Notes: a model not told the origin generated them from the letters alone. A stretch of DNA of 64,000 nt from Salvator merianae (GCA_003586115.2 QVOM02000090.1:12449637-12513636); one strand, 5' to 3'; counted from the stretch's first letter, positions 1 to 12,488 are shown. Numbers and translations: made by a program.

Positions 1-49
1 GTGTCCTGCTGTGGATACTGCAAATGGCTGAATGTCATCTTATGTTTAC

Positions 50-312
50 CCGTAGTTGGGCCTTCTCTGTGGTGGCACCCCCACTTTGAAATAGTCTCTC
101 TTCTGTTATCTATAGGATGCCTAGGCTTCTGGTCCTTAGGTGCCAATTTAAGACCTACCTTTTTAGCCAGATTTTTCCAAAGTGAATGTTTCTCTGTTTC
201 CTCCATCCTTGATTTGAATTATGTTTTTATATAACTATTATGACTCTGGTTGTTTTTATTCTTTGAACACTGCTTGGGGACTATATTTTAAAAGAATAAA
301 ATAATTAATGAA
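50..312 (+). mobile_element. L2-like LINE 3' fragment
   Basis: The plus strand encodes AFSVVAPPL, a stop, then NSLSSV, and later QFKTYLF. This is the C-terminal signature of L2/CR1-group reverse transcriptase ORFs. An A/T-rich tail resembling the LINE 3' end ('actgcttggggactatat' followed by AATAAAATAATTAA) closes it near 312. The frame has a stop in place of the expected Trp codon, so the copy is dead. Family assignment is from memory of vertebrate LINE consensus. Confidence 0.6.
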
Positions 313-2200
313 AAGGATATATAAGTATCCACAGCACTAGCCAAGAGATAGGCTTAAGGAGAGAGGACTTCTGGGCTGCGTTTAAATAATTTGTTTCCTT
401 TGGGACAAAATGGGCATCATTTGTCCGTGCAAAACAGGCACAAAGGGAAACAAAACAATGGATGTGATTTTTTAATATTTGCACAGTAATATTCACTGTA
501 GCGTTTGCTTTCTGAGAACAAATTTTTAATTAAACGCGAACACGAATTGTACAATAATGACAAGGCCAGCAGACAGATGGTGTGCTAGGAGCCTGGAATT
601 AGAACAGTTGGGACCAGCAGGCCGAGGCTAGGACCAGGAGTTAGGCTCAAGGCTTTACAAGGAGGGAAGGGAAACCAGAGTTAGCAGTCTCACAGAGCAA
701 GGCTGAGCTGCATTCAGGCAGAACAGAGAAACTAGAGTCCAGGAACCAAGCTAAAGGCCCAAACCAATCCAGTTCAGTCAGTGTACACGGAAACGAGTCG
801 GGGAACCAATTCACAGAAACAACACTGGGTATCAAAGAGTGAAGCTTACTGGATATGACCTGGATACTGAGCCATTTGGGTTGAGAACCAGATGGCCTAA
901 TATGCCATGGAGATGAACAACCTGCTGCAGCTGTGACTCTGGGTTGAAGATCAAACTAGTTGGACTTCTGGCTGCTGCTTCTACCACTCAGTAGAGCTCC
1001 TGGCCAAGACATCATCCTGTTGCCAGCGCAGAACCATGCTGATTCCAACAAATATGCTATATTTGAGCCAGATAAAAGTCGGAAACTTCTCCACACACAT
1101 GTCAGGGTGAAAAGGGGGTAGTATCACAGTTTTAAGGATATATTGCTCAGGGTTTTTTATTCCATATTGCTGCAAGCTGTCCTGAGACTTCTAGGAGGAA
1201 CCATAAATAAGTACTTCTAGAAAGCAAACAAGAACAAACTTGACAGTCAAGCATTTTGAGAAGATGCAGAACAAGATGAGTGAACTGCCCGGTAGAAGGC
1301 GACCTGCAGCTTGGGTGACAGGAACTGACATCCAGAAAAGGGAACATTTCCAAATCCTGGACAGAAGTGCTATTTGGACAGCGGAGTGGTGATCTTATTC
1401 AGAGCATATCGCAGGCAGAATCCTGAAGGGGAGACCCAGATGCCAGGTGCAATGCATTGGGTCACAAGGCCTGAAGTTCGCCCACCTTTATTTGCCAGCC
1501 TAATGCTTCAGAAGCAATTTTTTCTTTCTGCCTGACGGAATACTGTTGAGCTGGTCTGAATCCATGAGGAAGTGATGGATAAAGGTCACTTCTACTTAAG
1601 CAGGAAACCTCTGGCACCTCTAGCTATTGATTTGGCAAGTGCTAAAATGACTTTCCAGAAACAGACGTCCTGGATGGATGGCAAATGATTTGGAGCCCAC
1701 GAAGCTCCAGTGGTATATTGACTCCTGTCAACTTTGGATCAAGTCGTTGGCTGTGAATTGTAATGTCATATTTGATTTGCTCAGCTAGTCCTGCATTGCA
1801 AGCCCTCCCGCACAAAGCAGAACACGTTCCCTTTCTCAAACCCTCTGGAAGTGGCTTTTCACCCCTCTGTGATCATTCCAGCCAAATGCCATAAACAAAG
1901 AAAGGGCGATTGATAAACAGCGACAACAGCAACGTCACATCTGTTCCAGCTACAGTGTCAAAATGTCAAGACTGCTAAGGAATTGTTCCCATGGGAAATG
2001 TTCACACAGCAGTTCTGTTCCCAGGAATCACCACGTTGTGCAAGTTGTACTAGGAGTTGCTGCTCAGAAGTTATGGACCAGCCATTAACCATGCCTGGTT
2101 TAGAGATTTGGAGAAAGAGATAATCTCTGAAACAGGATGGTCCTTATCCAGGCTGGTAACTTTTTGGCAATGCAACTTAGGATAGAATGATATCTTTCAA
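313..2200. other. No recognisable feature (unique sequence)
   Basis: About 1.9 kb of ordinary composition. Only short open frames (up to 68 codons) with no family signature, no strong splice pairs and no clear repeat. Confidence 0.5.
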
Positions 2201-2204
2201 GGGA

Positions 2205-2560
2205 CAGAGGGCCTGTTCACACCTTGGCGGTGGAACCATCCAGGTTGCAGTCCACACACTTACCAGGAGTGTCAGGATCACTCCTGGGCAGCTGCTTCTG
2301 CACCCTCTTCCGGGTCCTGTGTGGCATCCGGATTGCCATGGCAACATACGAATGCATGCTGGATGTCGCCTCACAAGTTGCCATGGTGATCCGGCCTGTC
2401 CTGGCTGGACCATTCACACTCACGTGATGCTGGTCCAGTACTGGGCGGTTCCAGCACGTGGCATGTGAATGGCCGCCGGTCTGCTGGGACTTACCCAGCC
2501 TGCTATGGTATTGTAATACCACACTAGGCTGGTGAGTGTGAGCCCGGCCTAAGGTTGAGC
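2205..2560. mobile_element. Multi-hairpin MITE-like element
   Basis: Four consecutive hairpins are readable. (1) 2263-2271 with 2279-2287: a perfect 9-bp stem. (2) 2328-2345 with 2377-2394: 18-bp arms with two mismatches around GTTGCCATGG. (3) 2410-2433 with 2451-2472: long arms around CCATTCACA/TGTGAATGG with a short indel. (4) 2495-2512 with 2515-2532: 18-bp arms and a 2-nt loop. Weak outer arms (GGCCTGTTCACAC near 2210, and its rough complement near 2540-2555) suggest a non-autonomous DNA transposon. No target-site duplication could be defined. Confidence 0.6.
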
Positions 2561-3590
2561 CAGTTTACTGAGCAGCTGGACATTTAAATACTACGCTGCA
2601 GGCAAAGCTGCGGAAACCCGCGGTGCAAAGATTTCAGGAAGCTGGGAGAGGATTTTCTGTGTTTTTCTTCAAGAGCTAACTTGACAAGGAATTGTCATTT
2701 TCAACTACGGTTGTCTGCCTCTTACAACGCTCAGTGTAAATCCCGCGCTGGTCAGACTGGACCTCCGTGGACGCAAAAGAGCAGAAGCTCTTTCAGTGGC
2801 TCTTCTCAGCCACCGCACAAAAGCGTTCAAAAGGCACTCGGCTTCCCCCGACGTGAATCCATTTATATCCTTTACTTCAACAAGCCTTTCCCTGTGTATA
2901 CAGCAGTGGCAATTTGCAGCCTTTCAGGCATTTACAAGCCTAGAAAAAAATTAAAACAGCAGTTTTGCTGTCAACATCATAAAACAGAAACACCCCAGCA
3001 AGCCCGAAAGCCCTTGAAAGGACTCCAGGAGTGATTTCTTCGAGGGGTTTTTCCTTGGAGATCATTAAAAGCATATTAAATAGAAAAAACACCCACGTAG
3101 GTTAAAAGAAAAACACGCTTGGAAAACAGAAAGACGCTTCCACTTCAGAACCAGTAACATAACCCCTTTTTAAAAATATACATTTATTAACACTAATCTC
3201 AGATCATTAGCCAATTTGGCAAACGACCAGAGTGTGTGTGTGGGGTGTGTGTGGGGTGTAGAAAATGATCCTTGTAGTGCTGCAACATCAGCTTTCATCC
3301 AGAAATACTAATTTTGGTAAAATGAATAGTGTGTGGGCTTTGGATTCTGCTTCCCATTTGGCTCCCTGCAACCCTGTTAAAAGCCTGGGAGCCAGCCATA
3401 TAGTTAAACTGCACAGATGTTCAACAATCTGTACTAGTGTTAATTATCCTAATGTGAGCAGAAACTCAACAGATCCCTGCTAATGAAGGAGAAAGTTTTC
3501 CAGTGTGACTACCTTATGTTGCATTGTCACTGTATTACCAAGCTCCCTGTTCTTGCTTCACCCCCCCAGCCTTCAATCCTCCCCCCCCCC
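2561..3590. other. No gene seen; GT-rich and C-rich simple tracts
   Basis: Unique sequence with a GT/GGGG-rich tract at about 3232-3260 and a poly-C tract near 3580-3592. The 117-codon plus-strand open frame at 2681-3034 has no recognisable domain. Confidence 0.45.
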
Positions 3591-3593
3591 GCC

Positions 3594-3790
3594 TTTACAT
3601 TGTCTGCCTATCGCGGTGCGCATGAATTGGAGCAATTAATGAGTGGCTCCTTGCGATGTGGCAGCCCTGTTCCCCTGATCAGGAATGTGGCAGCTGCATT
3701 GTTAATTTAGGCAATTTCCAGCAAGATCTGAGGGGAAGGAACAGCCAGAGCTTTATAGCTTCTGTCTTTTGAAAGACTGTAAACGTTGGT
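3594..3790. promoter_or_regulatory. Putative conserved non-coding element
   Basis: Unique, repeat-free block with ATTAAT and GTTAATTT homeodomain-like cores, a TGATCA palindrome and an AGGAATG TEAD-type core (3681-3687). Called only from motif density and lack of repeat character. Conservation cannot be tested here. Confidence 0.25.
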
Positions 3791-5036
3791 AAGTTGCAAA
3801 AATGAAGAGCTGCAGGCTGGAAATTCTCCGGTCTCCAGAGAACAGGCTCGCCTGGTCTTCTGCCCCCAGTCCTGCGTTCGTGGCATTCTGTCAGGTCCAG
3901 GTACGAGCGTTCCACAACTGGGTTACTGGCATTTCGCTGCCGTTTTAATCTGCACTCCTTGCCCAGAATATATTTGGCCATTCCAGAGTAGCTAGCTGGG
4001 ATGGCGCAACTAAGCTTTACTAGGCACCGGGACAATCGTAAAGCTAAATAGACTGCAACACAGCTTTGCAGGCGGGGGCAATGGCAGAGATGGCTTAAAC
4101 ACTGCAGCCGTGTCACAAATGGGGCACACAGCCGTTTCTTCCTTCCCATGTACAAAGTGCCTCATAACAAGTCAAAATGGCACTGGTGGAGATGGCACCT
4201 TAGGCCGTCTCTGCACCTTTTCTGTCCCATTCCAGCAAGACCAGGACAAGCTGGAACGCTCCAATAGCCAAAGGGGATCAGCTGTACTGGATGGCCGTTC
4301 TGGTACAGCCCCTGTGCTGGCCCCAGAAATGGTGTGATCTTCAGAGCCAGCCTCTGACAACTCCAGTGATCCAAGGACGCAAGTTCCTGGCCTACAGAGC
4401 TCTGGGGGGGAACCCATTTCAGTGGCACAATTTGGTGCACTGCTGAAATGGGTCCCCTGCCAAACCAGAACACATAGGCCTACTCTAGGAGTCCATTTGG
4501 GCTGCCTAATCTAAGCTACAGTCCATCCAATGCAGATGGAACATACCAGTGGTGTGGGTGGCCTCCCTTAAACCAGTCCACTGTGCATAAGGGAGGTCTC
4601 TGGACCCCTTCACTGGTTAAACGTGACCTTCCCAGTGTTCTCTGACCTTAATCACTAATAACAGGATAATGGAAGATGAAGTTCACTCATTCAGGGCCTC
4701 CTTACCCCACTCTTAAACCCCTCCCAGGCTTGCAAAATAGCTTACAAAATATATACGGTCACAGGAATCCCTGCTATGGGATTTCCAATCTAAAGGACAC
4801 AACACAAGAAGCAAGGAGGATTGCAAGATGAGGACAACAAAACTATGACACAGCAGATGGGGTAGCCCTGGAGCTCTGTGCTTTTGCTTTCTCTTGAATG
4901 AACAGTTGCTCAGATGTATCCAACAATATTTAGAGAACGAGCGGTTATCCTGCATGTTTAAGGCTTAATGTGGCTGTTTGTGGTCTTAGTTGTAGCAGAT
5001 CAATCCAGTTGCCGTGGAGAGAATTGCACTTAACGG
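3791..5036. other. No recognisable feature
   Basis: Unique-looking DNA. The overlapping minus-strand frames near 3679-4155 and 4162-4473 have no family signature and no splice support. Confidence 0.45.
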
Positions 5037-5369
5037 AGGGATGTGCACAACTGATATCGGTGTTTTTGTTTTGCTGTCGAAGCGAGAACCCATATTTGTG
5101 CTTCATTAGTGAACTGCAACATCGAAAATTTTGGGGTTGCATTCATTTCTGCATTTTTCACGATGTTTTTACCCATAGGCAAAAAACACAGCAAAAATTC
5201 AAATATTCAGATGAATACTTCCTTTTTTTTTGAGAGGGTGACTTGCATTGAATTCTGGAAATGCAAAACCCTGCATTTCTGATTTGATGTGAATATTTGC
5301 GAATATTCGCGAATGTGAACTATTTGAACGAATATGTGATTGCACATTGATTTTTGCAGATCTCTGATC
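5037..5369. mobile_element. hAT-like MITE (AGAGATGTGCA family)
   Basis: AT-rich element bounded by GGGATGTGCACAA on the left and TTTTTGCAGATCTCTGA on the right, which are roughly complementary termini. The interior is rich in nested GAATATT/AATATTC inverted repeats near 5270-5330. It shares terminal sequence with elements at about 19.8, 41.9, 58.4 and 60.3 kb. Confidence 0.55.
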
Positions 5370-5489
5370 TAGACTAGTATTACGATCCACCGAATTAGAC
5401 TTCAAGGCAGTACTGACCAAGCTGGTTCATTTTAGATACTTTGGACTTTGACTTTGCTGGTTATGGCTTTTTTTTCTTTGTAGGGAGAA

Positions 5490-5585
5490 GAAGACAGGCA
5501 GTTGGTGGGCCATTGTGTGAGATGGGATGCTGGATGGGCTGCGGCCTGATCCAGCAGGGCTCCCCTTATGTTCTTATGCTAGGTA
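5490..5585 (+). mobile_element. CR1-like LINE 3' end (ACATAAG-type)
   Basis: Contains TGGTGGGCCATTGTGTGAGA, then a GGATGCTGGATGGGC block, then 'gatccagcagggct' and a terminal TTATGTTCTTATGCT. This is the complement of the ACATAAGAACATAAG signature. The same 3' end recurs at about 10.2, 21.7, 35.7 and 41.4 kb, and inverted at 15.6 kb. Confidence 0.75.
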
Positions 5586-6404
5586 TATCAACATTACAGG
5601 TGCAAGTCACCGGTTTTACTGCAGATCAGCTACTCCTTTTATACTGTTTTCCACATAAGGTGAGAAGGATCCTCAAGAACTGTGGAGTTCCGGATTTCAC
5701 TGAAAGAGGGTTCATTGAGACCCACTTTTTAGGTTGTTCTTCCTCTTTTATCTATTTCATGGGGAGTTTTGGAGATTCCTGGGTGAAGGAAAAATGTTTT
5801 GGCCCTGGTTTACATGTTTCAGATGTTCATGGGAGTCAGAAGAAGGACTCAGATACAAAAAGGTTTCTTTGACAACTTCATATCCAGGACTCACTACAAT
5901 TCAAACTCTTCAAGGTGTTGCAACTGCTTTCATGATTCCTCAGCGTGGGAAAGTACAGCACAAAGTGGAAGATGTGCTAACCAAAAAGATTTTTAGCTAA
6001 GGTGGGGTATTCATTCTTGTGGCTGTTTGATGCTCACTTTTTTCTCTTTCTTGGCAAGCACTCTTATTCCCTTGCCCACATGAAAAGAGCAGAGTTTCTG
6101 AACCTAGTAACATCTGGAGCCACAATCGAAAGGTCCACCTGCAAAATCCTGTCTTGGAAACTTCTGGGTTTGCAAAAACAAGAGTTGCATCATCACCCAG
6201 TTTAACCCAGTTACCCCAGCTAATGTTTGCTCAGCATCAAAGGGCAGAACCTCATTCTCCCATCTTGTTTTGCCTTTGACTCCTGCTCTGACAACCTTTA
6301 AAACAAGGGTAGCTAATGGGGGCCCCTCCAGAAAATCATTGGAACTGTCATTGGAGGACAGATCTCCTGCTCTAGGTGTACAAATTACTCATTTGTCATC
6401 TTGC
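5586..6404. other. No recognisable feature
   Basis: Unique sequence. The 143-codon plus-strand frame begins in unique sequence at 5441, runs through the LINE tail and ends here. It has no other recognisable content. Confidence 0.45.
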
Positions 6405-6655
6405 AGTTACTGGCAGTCAGGGCCTTCTCTGTGGTGACACTTGTCCTCTGGAATTCCCTCCCATCCAACATTTGTGAGACTTTCCAATCACACCTTTTTG
6501 GCAACTACTGAAGATACTCGTTTGCACCCAGTGTGAATGGTTTTCCTTCTTCCAACCACTGTTTTTCATTTCATTTTTCTGAAAATTGTTGATCTGTTTT
6601 GTAGGTGAACCCAGCTGAGATTTTTATAATAGGAAGTGGCATGTAAACATTTTAA
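6405..6655 (+). mobile_element. L2-like LINE 3' fragment
   Basis: The plus strand reads VRAFSVVTLVLWNSLPSNIC from about 6418, the same RT C-terminal signature as at position 55. It ends in a LINE-style tail (GAGATTTTTATAATAGGAAG, then ATGTAAACATTTTA) near 6655. It is truncated at the 5' side and degraded. Confidence 0.65.
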
Positions 6656-6829
6656 GCAAACATGGAGGATCTCAGCCTTTAATTTGGAGAGGTTGGCTGA
6701 CGTGGGCTCTTCCTAGAGCAAGAAGCGAAAGGATGAAGGAAACGCCATACTCAGTAAGTCAGGAAAGGGGTAATTATTTGGGGAGTACCTCTGCTCTTCT
6801 TATTTGCCCCCTTATTTATCCCAGATGCT

Positions 6830-6960
6830 GGAAGCGACACAGCTGCGTAATGGCAATTTGAGACCCTCCCAGGCCAGGCAGCCAACATTTTCCACACTTA
6901 AATAACACAGATCAGGTTTTAAATTACTACACTTAATAGCAACAAAAGATGTCTCAATTT
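6830..6960. promoter_or_regulatory. Putative conserved non-coding element
   Basis: Repeat-free block with 'gcgtaatggcaatttgag', a TTTAAATTA run and TTAATAGCAACAAAAG (SOX-like ACAAAAG). Low-confidence call from motif content only. Confidence 0.2.
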
Positions 6961-8424
6961 AATCTTCAAACAGCAATCCAGGATCAAAACACAGCTGGGT
7001 TAGATAAAGAGAGAGCTTGGACCAGTGTAAGGAGGGTGGCAAATTTCACCCAGCACCCCGTCCACTCTCCGCCTAAACACCACCGAACACTCACGGGCCC
7101 TGGAGCATCCTCCTACCTCACTGGGGAACGTAAATAGGGGAGCACAAACCGGTTCATCCCTAGAGAAATGCAACGTGCTGGAAGAATATAGAAGCTCTGG
7201 GAGTGGAAGAGAACAAACCACAGAGGCTCTTTTGTTTCCTAAACCTTGGAGATCATTCAGAAAGGATGGAGATTAAAACTGCCCAGGGATAAAGCAACTT
7301 GCTTGCCCGACGTGGCTGGCTTCTTCTGGACGAGATCGCTCTTTCAGGAACGCCCTCCAGGTGAAGCTTTCGGAAGAGATTCCCAAGGAGGCCAAGTTCC
7401 CCTCCCTACTTTCCCGCTATCTTCTCTGGAGTGCAAAAAGGACTATGAACTCTGGCGGTGAAGCAATCAAAATGTTTGCTTCCCAAACATTTTGAGGAGG
7501 AAGAGCAGTTGCTGTGGGGAAGTGGAAGTTTACTTCTGGCCTGGCTCATTGATTGAGCGCTAGTCGAGTTAAGGCTTCCCGCTGACTTAGATGGACAATG
7601 TTTCATTTGTACAATGACAACAGCAGCAACTAGTTCTTCCTGTGAACTTGTTAAGATCTGATGAAGCAGTCAAGGGTTCAAAACGTTCCCAATGCAGCAG
7701 TGGTTCTCCAGATGTCCAAAGCACTGCCTACTCAGTAATGGCCCCTTCTCCATCATCCATTTTGCTTTGAAGGGGTTTGGGGATAGGATACGTTCAAACA
7801 GGCTTTATAAACAGGGGCCTTCTGTAGAATATCATCAGATATTTTTTTTTCCTTTCCTTTCTTTTAAGCATCAGCCGACTGAGCTTATAGGCAATTCATA
7901 AACCACTCTTTCAAAGGCACACCTTTCTGTGGGATTTTCAAGTTTCAGTTTAAAATGCTTGGATTATTTCTACCACCAGTTATGAGTTCTTTGTTTGTGG
8001 TAAATTAAGCAATACAAAAGGACACAGCAGGGAGAACAATAGAGAGCATTACCAAGCAAGATTAGATTTTTTTTTTTTTAAAAAGAAGAAGTCTTTTTGA
8101 TGCGTTTTTATTTGTTTCCTTCTATTACTTTGCCATTTCAAGAAAGCATCTCCTAGGTCTCGCAATCATGCAAGCTAAGCTTTGAATTTTAACCCAAATT
8201 AGAAGGGCTATTAGTAACACAGGAAAGGACAAAGATTCCAAAACCTTAGACTCACAAAGATCTTTCCACTTGCCGTTTCCTACCTACCTGAACTGTAATT
8301 CTCCAAAAAGACTCACTTGGTTCTCAAGATCCTTGCCAACTAAACAGACTGCACAAGATCACTAATACAGTCCATAAAAAGAGGAGGGGAAATCCTTCGT
8401 TTTCTGATAGAAGTTCCTTTTAGT
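6961..8424. other. No recognisable feature
   Basis: Unique sequence with short homopolymers (poly-T near 8068-8079). Nothing supports a gene. Confidence 0.45.
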
Positions 8425-8625
8425 AATTTAGTTAAAAAATTGAAATCAGAACTTTGTGCCTGTCTCTCCTGCCTGGAGGCAGTACCTAGGCATCCATTAC
8501 AGCAGCCATTGGCACACCTGCCCTCTGTGAATTTGCCCAACCCTTTCTTAAAGCTATCCAGGCTACTTGCTCTCACCACCTCTTCTGGCAGCAAATTCCA
8601 TAAGCAAGACACCTGAATAACTGAC
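8425..8625 (-). mobile_element. CR1-like LINE fragment, inverted
   Basis: The minus strand encodes LWNLLPEEVVRASSLDSFKK followed by FTEGRCANGCC, the C-terminal part of a CR1-like reverse transcriptase ORF. It belongs with the ACATAAG-type LINE seen elsewhere, truncated on both sides. Confidence 0.65.
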
Positions 8626-9994
8626 GTGGGGATTTTGTGGGGGTCTGTGGGGGGTGGGGGTTGGGTGACCCCCCCCCACACACACTCAGGATATGGCAAC
8701 AGAGATCATACAGGCCTTAGGACAATAGCTAAGTCACTATCTGAAGGGCGACCGTAGCCCATGCAAATACCTGGAGGATGTTTGCTGGCATAAGGAAGCG
8801 AACACTGGACATTTCATGTACACCTGTGTCCCTGTGGGGGAAGCACATTTGCATGGATTGGCTTCCTCCTCTTCCCCTGCCATTGTTCCATTGGAAGAGA
8901 CCAGGAACTATAAACACCATTTGTCTTTGCTGAGCAGTCGAGGATGGATGAAATATGCACCACAAGCTTATCAGCTCCAGCATTGCTTTAAGAGAAAGCT
9001 GGTTTCTAAGGCTTTGGATGGCTGTCCTTTTCAGAAAGAATCAAAGGTCTCCGGAGAGGGAAGAACATAATGGAGTGACCTTCAGCTAATAAAGCCCACC
9101 CCAGAGTCCATAGAAGCTTGGGGAATATTGACAAAAGTTCATATTTACAGCAGCCTGGATGCCTTCCAGAAACCATTACCAATTTAGAGAGCAGAGGCTG
9201 GCTGGTTCTCTCTCTCTCTTTCTCTTGAGAGGAAAGAATGAACATCAGAAAACACCTCCTCTTTTCTCCCTTTTGCTTTCCCCTCATCTTAGCTGCAAAA
9301 ATCAGATGGAGCTCTGTAATTCTTCATTAACGAGGCCCATATGCTTTCTTCCCATTCAGAGGCGGCTCATAATGATGCCAGTTTTGCTGTTATTTTTGTG
9401 CAGAGGAGACACAATGGAGAGCTGCTTGGACCCCCACAGCAACGCCTGGCCCTCGGATTTTAAAGGGAGAGATAGGGCAGTCTTGGGCACTGATCCCCCC
9501 CAGAAGTTACAGTGCCTGGGAAATCTAAGAAGTGGGAAGGGAAAACAGAGATCACCTTTGGTGGCAGAGGGGCAAAGGTTTTGAATCAAAACAACAAGAG
9601 GTTTTTTTGGCAGCATCTGGTTTATATCTAAAGGGGTATGCTTATTTGGGATTAGCAAATGATCTGCGCAGTGAAAGGAAAGGGCTACTCGCCCCATTCC
9701 TGCTTCCGAGGTTAACACGGCAACAGATTTCTGCTACCAGATATACGCCTGCAAGCTATTTTGCGTACAGGCAACCCAACAGGTAACCCATCCCTAAGCT
9801 CCAGGTGTTCCACTGGGCCATCAGGGCTAGCTGAATGCCTCCAAGCCTTTCTAGACCCCATCTCCCCAAGCCACGCCCCCTCTGCTCAAGCCACACCCCC
9901 TCATCAAGGCGTACACTTACCAGTCCAGCTCTGCAGTTTTCTGTGGCATTTTGGCTTGGCTGCGTTACGCTACCTATTCTGCTTGGTCATCCGA
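8626..9994. other. No gene seen; G/C-run and CT-rich tracts
   Basis: A G-run/C-run tract at 8638-8690, a short CT-rich tract near 9207-9228, otherwise unique. Opposed overlapping open frames at 9159-9584 and 9356-9718 have no family signature. Confidence 0.45.
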
Positions 9995-10285
9995 TATCTA
10001 GTTCTCGGGCAACTGGATGGTCACAGTGTGCTCAGCTAGATAGGCTATGGGTCCAGTCTGGTGAGGCATCTCTTAATGGTGTCATCTGCGTGGCGGTCAG
10101 GGCTACCGATGGCTATTAGCTCTGGTGGCAGTAGGAAGTGGTCTGCCTCTGAAGGCCAGCTGCTAGCAGGCCACGAGCACAACCAGCTGTGTGCTTATGT
10201 CCCACTGTGAACCACCCTCTGCAGCTGGTTGACCCCTGTGGGACCAGGTGGGCCACAGGGCACTTCCCATGTTCTTACCTGCCGA
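9995..10285 (+). mobile_element. CR1-like LINE 3' fragment
   Basis: Reads 'gctaccgatggctatta', then 'ctgcctctgaaggccagctg', then 'gaccaggtgggcc' and CCCATGTTCTTA. This is the order seen in the 3' UTR of the ACATAAG-type CR1-like LINE. The inverted copy at 15.6 kb shows the same blocks in complement. Diverged. Confidence 0.6.
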
Positions 10286-10719
10286 ACCCCAGCCCAAGAA
10301 GCTAAGGAACGTCCTCCCAGATTAGGCCAACGTTTGCCTAGCCCAGGTTCCTGCTTGCCCAAATGCCGGCAAGGTGTTTGTGGAAACAGCCGCAGGTGCA
10401 GCCGTGATCTGCCTTTCTCCCCCAGCAGAAGCTCTACAAGGATTTGAAGAAATGCCTGGAGAGCTGGGGAACGGGAAAGACTTTGTTCGTGTGAAGTGTG
10501 TGGGATGGCCCAGAAGGCATGCCTGACGAGAATTAAAGTTTTAGTTCCATGAGAATTTTAAAAAAACAGCAACACCTTAAAGGACGCCCCAAACGATGTT
10601 GCAATTTAATCGACTGGGTGCAAGTGGAGAGAATTCCTCCGGCAAACAGCTGCACCAGTTGTGGGAAATCAGCTCTGGCGGCACTCCCCTTCCTCCGATG
10701 CCGTATCTCCCCCCCACCC
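10286..10719. other. No recognisable feature
   Basis: GC-moderate unique sequence. The small overlapping frames around 10533-10785 run through a C-rich tract and look spurious. Confidence 0.45.
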
Positions 10720-10739
10720 CGCAGCCGCCTCGCTTCCGC

Positions 10740-10960
10740 TTCCTTATTGCTGGCCATGTATACTCTCCCAATAGGAGTTAATTAAAACATGGCAAGCGGG
10801 TTGTCGACAGGGTTAAAACAACTGTCAGATAACAGCCCCTGCAAAGCTTTTGATATCTCTCAGAGTGGAGCTGTGCTGTTGCCAGAACCATTTGTAGCCT
10901 CTGTCTAAATTTTGACAACATCGGCTCCTGGGATTTCCCCTCTCTTCTCTTTCCAATTAG
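10740..10960. promoter_or_regulatory. Putative conserved non-coding element
   Basis: Contains GGAGTTAATTAAAAC (TTAATTAA palindrome) and CTGTCAGATAAC (10822-10833, overlapping MEIS-type TGTCA and GATAA cores) in repeat-free DNA. Regulatory role is inferred from motif content only. Confidence 0.3.
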
Positions 10961-11299
10961 GCCTAGCTCTCGCTAGGTGGCAAAGCTGTGTCTGGTAGAC
11001 GCGATGGCAAGCTGAGGACAAAGACCCTGACACGGCTGTTTCCTCTTCTGCAAAAACAGCCCCCCCCCCCGTCACAAAGTCCTACAGACTAAGCAGAAAT
11101 GCAAGCCCAGCACAGAGGTAACCTCTCCCATTTGCAAGATTTGGAAGAGGAGAGAGTGCCTGTTAGCACGAACGTCTTCTTGCAGGAAATCGGTGTCCAA
11201 AGCTTTTTTCCTGTCTTCTGCAGGTTTTTTAATTGCTGCTGGTGTTGTTCTGGAAGGATCTGCCAGGAAAGGATGGGAAAGACCCCTGATGATATCTTA
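10961..11299. other. No recognisable feature
   Basis: Unique sequence with a short poly-C run near 11060. No gene signal. Confidence 0.4.
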
Positions 11300-11684
11300 A
11301 AAATGGGACTCAGACTGGAGGACAGGTTGAGGGAATTAGGGATAAGTCTGTAGAAGACTGGGAGGAGACCTGATAACAATATTCACGTAAAGAAGAAGGT
11401 GTCTTGGAGGGGACAGCCATGCCCTGTTCCCCAGAGCCACAGATACTAGAGCTAGAAGTAATGGCTACAGGTCACAGCTTTCGGGGCTCCAGATGAATGC
11501 AAGGTACTATCCGTATAACCATGGAACAGTCCATCAGGGGAGGTTGTAGATTCTCCAGCCCTGAAGCTTTCCAGCTGGACAGACACTTCTTAACAACAAC
11601 GACTTCATCTACTTCCTTAAGCTTTGCAAAGGGTTAAACTAGAATATCCTTGCAGTCCCTCCCAACTCCACAATTCTATAATTC
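11300..11684 (+). mobile_element. CR1 LINE 3' end
   Basis: The plus strand encodes LRLEDRLRELGISL and then the decayed ORF2 end. The 3' terminus is the classic CR1 ending 'cctcccaactccacaatt' followed by CTATAATTC, an imperfect 8-bp (ATTCTATR) terminal repeat. The body is truncated at the 5' side and frameshifted. Confidence 0.75.
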
Positions 11685-11744
11685 CAAGTGTTACCTGATG
11701 TGCCTTTGCAAAGATAGATGCTCTGATCTGCCATGCTGAACCAA

Positions 11745-11906
11745 GGAATCTAGGAAATATCAGGTTTGCAACAGCTTCCAGCTGTTGTTTGGTTTGATCA
11801 AATTTCTGGATATGTAAACCACCGCATATGCGGTTCAGTGCAAACACCCACAAACACAAACTGTCTGAATTTTCAAACACAAACCGAAACTTCACGCATC
11901 TCATAC
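11745..11906. mobile_element. hAT-like MITE fragment
   Basis: GGTTTGATCAAATTT, CATATGCGGTTCAGTG and a right terminus CACGCATCTCAT resemble the AGAGATGTGCA family. The left terminus is not visible, so it is truncated or heavily diverged. Confidence 0.35.
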
Positions 11907-12488
11907 TTCTTTAAAGGGGACAGGTCTCTTATTGGCCCAGTCTAAATGAAGGTGATGGTTTTGCCAACAAATTTCTTCCCTTGACCTGGAGAGTCTTGTT
12001 TAAGTTTTTCTTTTTTTTTGTTTCTTTTTTCTTGAGCAACTGCTTTGGTAAAATATAGCACATCCTACTCATAAAGTCCTTTGTTACAACATCTTTGCCG
12101 TAAAGCTGCAAAACCTTGGCTCCCAAGTACATTAAATCCTTATAAACCTGCCTTCATTTTAACCATGCAATATTTCAACACACAAAGCGCCTCTTCTGAA
12201 AAGATAGCACTTTAATGAGGAGACGGGTAAAATATATAAACCAAACCTCATTATGGCATAATTTCTGGGAGACAAGCAAGCTATTATACAAGGAAGCCTG
12301 GCAGTTACATTCCACTGGAGGCGGAGAATCAAGAGTGCAATACAGACAGAGCACCTCATAAGATCGGCCTGCGAAACATTTCGTCGTCATCATTGTTCAA
12401 AGCAAGCAAAAAAGTAACCAGCGGGATCCCATTTATGCACAACGATTCAGTGTATTCTGTACGTACTGCCACGGTTGCTGATGTGCAG
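11907..12488. other. No recognisable feature
   Basis: AT-rich unique sequence with a T-rich tract near 12005-12032. Confidence 0.4.
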
